A stretch of 64,000 bases of DNA from Phallus indusiatus (lineage: Eukaryota; Basidiomycota; Agaricomycetes; Phallales; Phallaceae). The first letter of the stretch is position 1. Each line of letters begins with the position of its first letter. Under the pieces are notes generated by a model. The model was not told the origin of the DNA, did no database searches, and saw only the letters and a list, made by a program, of their open reading frames with translations. Below, in pieces: positions 59,537 to 64,000 of the stretch. Position numbers and translations under genes: made by a program. Where the stretch lies: assembly GCA_027605045.1 (NCBI GenBank), contig JAQFWX010000002.1, positions 248,001 through 312,000 of the forward strand, read 5' to 3'.

Positions 59537-62500
59537 CTAGGATGCCGCATACAATTTTACAACGCCATCGGCTCCGGCGCTAGCGAGAAAGGGAAGTGTT
59601 GGGTGAAACGCAACCTGCAAGACGCCTTCTTGCGCCTTTTCTCGATGACTTGTACTTTCTTGCAGGCACACCCGCGAATTTAACAGATCCCAGAATCGAA
59701 CTGAACAATCGTGCCCTCCGGAGGCAAGTAAGAAGCCAGCTGGATCTATGGCGAGACTGGTTACGGAGTCCACATGAGCGGGAATTGAATGTGTACATTC
59801 TCCTATTAGATTCATTGTTATTGTTTGTGTGTACATATAACACGCGCTATTTACTCACCTGTTGTAAGGTCAAATAATCGTATATGTTTGTCCTCATATC
59901 CAGTTACCAAAAGGGGTATCGTCGGATGGGAGACCAATGCATTTATCTGACCAGTCGGTGAGGAAGCATCTGCCGGATATCATAATTATCAACAATGAAG
60001 AAACGGATGGTGCTAAATATGTTACCGTTATTATTGATAAAAAACTTCAACTTCTGCAGTGCTTTCCCAGTGTCAATGTCAAATAATTTGATAACAGCGT
60101 TGCGATACGCAACAGCGATGGCTTTCAAGTCTGTCTTGATAGACTCCAGGGCAGTTATTGCTATGGGTGCATCCTGATCTTGTCCCGTCCCGTTGTATCC
60201 CCAGCTGAGTTTCAGTCCGCCAGGAGCACCGGCAGTAAGAGAGTTAACATCCCACACTATTACTTTACCGTCTGCACCCGAAGAAACAAGAACAGTTTCG
60301 TTTCGAAGCAGTAACAGGTCCCAGACGGCATCAGAATGTCCAACAAATGTCAATAGGTGCAAAGAACTAAACGGCGCATATGTATTGACGTGGATGGACG
60401 GCAAGCGCCATATGCGGATAGACGCATCTAGTGAAGCAGAGTATAACAGTTGCCTGCCGGAGGATATCGCAAGCCGTGTGATCGGGGCTGAATGACCACG
60501 CAATGTTATTTGTGGTTCATACTCTGTCTTGGCTGCACTGAATAGGTGATTGCGGGTTATTAGAAAACTAATACGACAAAAGGAAAGGGAGTATTAACTT
60601 ACGTTGAAGAGCTTAAAGTTTGAGGATCCAATCGCCAAATCTTAATTGTACAATCGTCACCTCCTGTAGCAAGACAGGTCTCTTGAGAATGAAAGGCGAT
60701 GGCGCGAACGGTATCTAAATGGCTGCGTGACAGATAATTTTCGGTAATGAAATCTGCTTATAAAAAGGTATAAAGGTTGTGCACGAACTTTCGCAAAATT
60801 CTTTTTGCTCTCCAGACTTTGCTTCCTTCGCTTTCGTCTGCTAAGCTGACCTCTTCAGCTTCGGTATCGTCTTCTTCCTCCCGAGCGTCATCGTCATCGT
60901 CCTCAGAATTCCTCCCATCCCAAGATGCCGCTCCCGATACATTCTTGAAATGCAGACGTTCAGGATTTGCATCTTCCGGTGGGTTCAAACTAGCTTCTCC
61001 TGCACGACGTAACTGATCGCGCCATGTATCATCTGGACGAAAAATAGCGGTCAAAGGCTCGGTAGCGCTTGATCGAGTTGCGTCAGTGTTAATATCGCCG
61101 GTAATAACTTTGTCGTTGAGCTGTGTTTGTGTAGGAAATGGAGTTGTTGAAGTTTGAGAGACAGGTGAAGTGGTATGAGACGGGAGGGGTAAATGAGAAG
61201 GAACAGTGGAACCTCCACGATCGTTTTGTTGCTGGGTCAAGCCTGGTGGGTTAGACAGCGTGGGAAACGCGATGCCATTAACATGTTGTATTTGTTCAAG
61301 GGGTTTCGCAACGCTTGTTGAGGGTATACCCATCGCAATAGTTGAATTATCGGAAACAATTTTTCGTGGACGTCCATTAAAGGGCGCCTGTTCAAATTGA
61401 GGAACATTGGGAATTGAAACAGGTAGTGATGAGCTGCTCAAAAGTGGGCGGTTAGGCAATGGATTTAATGCATGGGTTGATGTTAAATAAGTCATTTCTT
61501 GTAGGCACCTAAAAAAATGGTTGAAAGAGAACAGTATATCGGACATAAGAGAGAATCATTGAAGTATGGTTTGATTTACTGACTGCTTCAGATACTCTTT
61601 GCTTCTCTGTCGACTACGGGGATCGCGACCTGGAGGGACTTTCCCGATGTTGGCCAAGGATATTTGATGAGACATGGGCACGGTGACATTCCAACTTTGG
61701 GGACGACTGTTAGGTTGATGGGACCCGTTTGGGAGACCAGCCAAGGACATTGTGAGACGGTGATCAGGTAATGGCATGTCTGAATGCACAGAAAGCCGGG
61801 TGTTATTTCAGACGACAGAAAACGATGAGAATGAAGTAAAGTGACCTTCACTACGAGGTGAGCTGTCACCACTATCCTCCTTCAGTTGTTGATTATCCTC
61901 TTTTTGGGTGTGAATTTCTTTGGAATGGGAAGATTTGGTAGGGGACGTGGAGGGTTGGGGCTGGGCATTCAGTTGCTTTGAGCTATATGTGGAAAAAAAA
62001 TGACTGATGAGTGGATTTAGAGGAGAGAAGAACTTGCCGTTCCATCCGGAGCGCGTATTCGAGCATTTTTATGCGACGAGCGAGGTCTAAACGAATATTT
62101 TCAAACGATCGACGTTCTCCCTCGAGCAGAGCAATTCGGGCCTATCAAGTATTAAGTGATCGTTAGATTAAGCTCTCTTTCTCTGATGGAGTTTTGCAAG
62201 AGTTTATGTAGAGTGTGTGCGCGCGTGTGTTTCTTGGAGCCGGTGGAAGAAGAAAAAAAAGGAAACTACGCACTCTCATTTCAGCACGCTCAATTTCCCA
62301 CTCGTTTCTGTCACGTTCGTATCTTCTCCATTCTGTTTGAAGAAAATGTAAAACGCTGGAAAGTGTGAAGTCTTGGCCGCTTTGCGGGGGAGGTTGGATG
62401 GGAGGATTTTGCTGTTGTTGCTGGGGCTGTTGTTGCTGTTGCTGGGGTTGAGGTTGTTGTGGGAAGGGCTGAAGCTGCTGTTGCTGTTGTTGAACTTGCT

Positions 62501-62615
62501 GCTGCTGTTGTTGAAGATGGTGATTCGGGGCCAATTGATGACCCAGCATTGGCAAACGGATAGTAGCGTTGGACTGAGGACCAGCAAGCTGGGGAGTGTT
62601 CAGTGACGGGTTCAT
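59537..62615 (-). CDS. Striatin homologue (STRIPAK scaffold; PRO11/Far8 type)
   Basis: Striatin is the scaffold of the STRIPAK phosphatase complex, which controls hyphal fusion and fruiting-body development in fungi. After a poly-Gln N-terminus comes the caveolin-binding/coiled-coil block [21 protein letters not shown] ... [20 protein letters not shown] ... [18 protein letters not shown], nearly diagnostic of striatins. A low-complexity linker precedes six or more WD40 repeats ([51 protein letters not shown]), ending GVVKLYAAS at 59537. The intron at 61983-62037 has a GC donor (AACG|gcaagt ... atag|CTCAAAG); only this splice keeps ERSKQLNAQ in frame. About 830 residues. The ATG is at 62615. 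Confidence 0.9.
62411..62514. repeat. CAG/CAA polyglutamine-coding repeat in striatin
   Basis: Interrupted runs of cag/caa triplets (read on the minus strand) encode several glutamine tracts separated by proline-rich spacers in the N-terminal region of the striatin homologue. The mixture of CAA and CAG limits slippage, but length variation between strains is likely. Confidence 0.85.
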
Positions 62616-62830
62616 GATTGGAAAACCAAGACCAAACTCCGACAGAACTTTTTCAGACTGGCAAATTGAAAGAAAGCGGTGTAATTCTGGAGAGAATCAA
62701 AATGATTGATTTATATCTATAATACTAATACTAATATAATACAAAACAATGTATCCGAATGCAAAAAAAAAAAAAAGAAAAATAGCTGCTGTTTTTTTTG
62801 GTTGGGCTTTTTCTTTGTTTCTTTCTCCAG

Positions 62831-62850
62831 CCGACGACGACGACGACGAG
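62831..62850. repeat. Short CGA trinucleotide repeat in the TMA7 3' UTR
   Basis: About six tandem cga units lie just past the TMA7 stop codon on the minus strand, so they should be in its 3' UTR. The repeat is too short to suggest function. Confidence 0.6.
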
Positions 62851-62854
62851 GAGT

Positions 62855-63414
62855 CTATTTCTTGCCTCCTGATGATCTGGGGTGTTCTCACTGAGCTACA
62901 ATGCAATACGATTGTAAGAAAGACACACGCACTTTTTCAGTCCCGCGCCGAGAGGACCACCTGGCAGACAGACACACGTGTTGTTAGCACGACTGCAGCA
63001 ATTTTCCCGAACAAGGACGTCAATTTCAGCCCGTACATACCTTTTGCGGCTGTTGTGCGGTGCATGTGCGTTCAAGATGGCTCAGATTTGCAACTAGAGA
63101 ACAGACATACCTCTCTCTTTTGCTGCCTTCATTTCAGCAGCTTCCGCCTTTTGTTTCTCTTTGAAAGCCTTTGTGTCCTCGTCCTGCAAGGATTGAGACG
63201 ATATAATTGAGTGCGCGATCAGTATATCCAACAATAAAGTCTGCTAACATCCTCTTTCTTTTCTTTCTTCGGTGCCTTCAATGGCTTCAGCTTGCCACCT
63301 TTAGTATACGAAGCAACATAGTATGATAGATAATAGATTAAGATTTGCACTTTTTGCCAAAAAAAAAAACACGATTTAATACAGTAATATGTACTTGCCT
63401 TGTCTGCCAGACAT
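62855..63414 (-). CDS. TMA7: Translation machinery-associated protein 7
   Basis: TMA7 is a small basic ribosome-associated protein conserved in eukaryotes. Five introns split only about 65 codons. Exon 1 encodes MSGRQ (63399-63414); the first intron (63299-63398) has a GC donor (CAAG|gcaagt ... aaag|GTGGC) and leads to GGKLKPLKAPKKEKKED. Then come DEDTKAFKEKQKAEAAEMKA, a 9-nt microexon (63041-63049) completing KERAAKG, GPLGAGLKK and SSGGKK, with stop at 62855-62857. No single frame covers the gene, so automatic predictors may miss it. The reconstructed sequence matches the family end to end. Confidence 0.9.
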
Positions 63415-63531
63415 GTCGAGAGAGAGATGATGAATGTCGATGAGTGTGAAGGTGGAATAACACTATTGTAATCACCAGTGACTGCGCGCTTACTAGTCCT
63501 CATATATATAGGGCCTTGAGATTATTAAACG

Positions 63532-64000
63532 ATGCGACGACGACGATCTTTGTTATATCTCCTCCTCCTCCCCCTCCTTCTTCCTGTACTCTCTTGTATT
63601 GACTTATCATCATCACATCATCACCAGTGGCACGCCGAAGCAATGCGCAACTGGCATGTCGACATCAATCACACCTGGGATGTGAGTACCAGCATCGTCG
63701 ACCCGGACAATCATGTCGTACTAATCTCAAAGCACACAGGTCCTTGGCCCGTTCCCAATCAGTGCCAGAGAACAGCATTTTCTAGTTCCGTCCTTTCCAT
63801 TAGACCGTCAGTCGCGTTTCCCTGTCCTTTCTTTTCCCTGGGTAAAACAGAAAATATTCACTACAGACATCTTTCAGTCTCGAGTTCACAGTCATACCAG
63901 CACCAACCAAACCGCACTTGGCCTTCATCCCTCTCTGACAATGGTAGCGTAACTTGGAAAACTTTCCACTCAAGCAGTAATCGTCTACTTGTTTCACATC
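63532..64000 (+). CDS. Secreted alpha/beta-hydrolase-like protein (prolyl oligopeptidase-type), 5' part only
   Basis: The start at 63532 encodes an N-terminal signal peptide (four Arg then a long Leu/Pro core ending near VLSCIDLS). After MRNWHVDINHTWD an intron (gtgagt...cacag) leads to VLGPFPISAREQHFLVPSFP; a second intron leads to NRTWPSSLSDNGSVTWKTF, where the window ends. I recall these blocks from the N-terminus of fungal proteins annotated as alpha/beta-hydrolase or S9-family peptidase; the catalytic domain lies outside the window. The promoter (117 bp) is shared with TMA7. Secretion is likely; the enzyme class is inferred from memory of the N-terminal blocks only. Confidence 0.55.
   Translation, partial: MRRRRSLLYLLLLPLLLPVLSCIDLSSSHHHQWHAEAMRNWHVDINHTWDVSTSIVDPDNHVVLISKHTGPWPVPNQCQRTAFSSSVLSIRPSVAFPCPFFSLGKTENIHYRHLSVSSSQSYQHQPNRTWPSSLSDNGSVTWKTFHSSSNRLLVSH

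Noticed and set aside
1..64000. tRNA, rRNA, CRISPR, bacterial-type operons or an intact transposon
   Set aside because: Scanning by eye found no A/B-box pairs with cloverleaf potential, no regularly spaced repeats, no reverse transcriptase or transposase motifs and no terminal repeats.

Overview
This is a 64 kb stretch of a nuclear fungal genome, almost certainly a basidiomycete mushroom-former (Agaricomycetes). Genes are tightly packed on both strands and cut by many ~50-60 nt introns; the proteins include a pc-3/CYP63-like P450, striatin/STRIPAK, FHIP and a membrane protein type I know only from basidiomycetes. No rRNA, tRNA, CRISPR, prophage or intact transposon was seen. Gene models below are hand-spliced, so coordinates give the first to last coding base and include introns.

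Layout. 1-3.5 kb: a polytopic membrane protein of unknown function and a DNAJC9-type J-protein. 3.6-14.4 kb: a central-carbon block with phosphoketolase and acetate kinase head to head, then a transketolase and a divergent transketolase-like gene in tandem. Together these form the phosphoketolase/acetate-kinase bypass plus enzymes that interconvert its sugar-phosphate substrates. 14.5-25 kb: FHIP (endosome-dynein adaptor), a cytochrome P450, a PTC7-type phosphatase and dipeptidyl peptidase III. 25-38 kb: an Rco1-like PHD protein, PRP38, a UPF0538 protein, a Ydj1-type chaperone, a NIT2-type omega-amidase, a diacylglycerol/sphingoid-base kinase-like protein, UMP-CMP kinase and ESCRT-III Vps2. 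38-47 kb: COG4 and a class V myosin, head to head. 47-50 kb: an unidentified spliced gene and an RGG-box protein rich in GW/WG dipeptides. 50-64 kb: phosphoglycerate kinase, a D-2-hydroxyacid dehydrogenase, an Ede1/Eps15-like endocytic scaffold, a class II cAMP phosphodiesterase, striatin, TMA7 and the start of a secreted alpha/beta-hydrolase-like gene.

Most genes are housekeeping. The parts that deserve attention are the phosphoketolase-acetate kinase-transketolase block, the four GC-AG introns, several 9-24 nt microexons, a UMP-CMP kinase gene whose upstream exon could add a membrane/mitochondrial leader, an MCB-like promoter on the DNAJC9 homologue, the GW/WG-RGG protein and the unidentified gene at 47.3-48.5 kb. 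Several neighbours share promoters of only about 40-125 bp.
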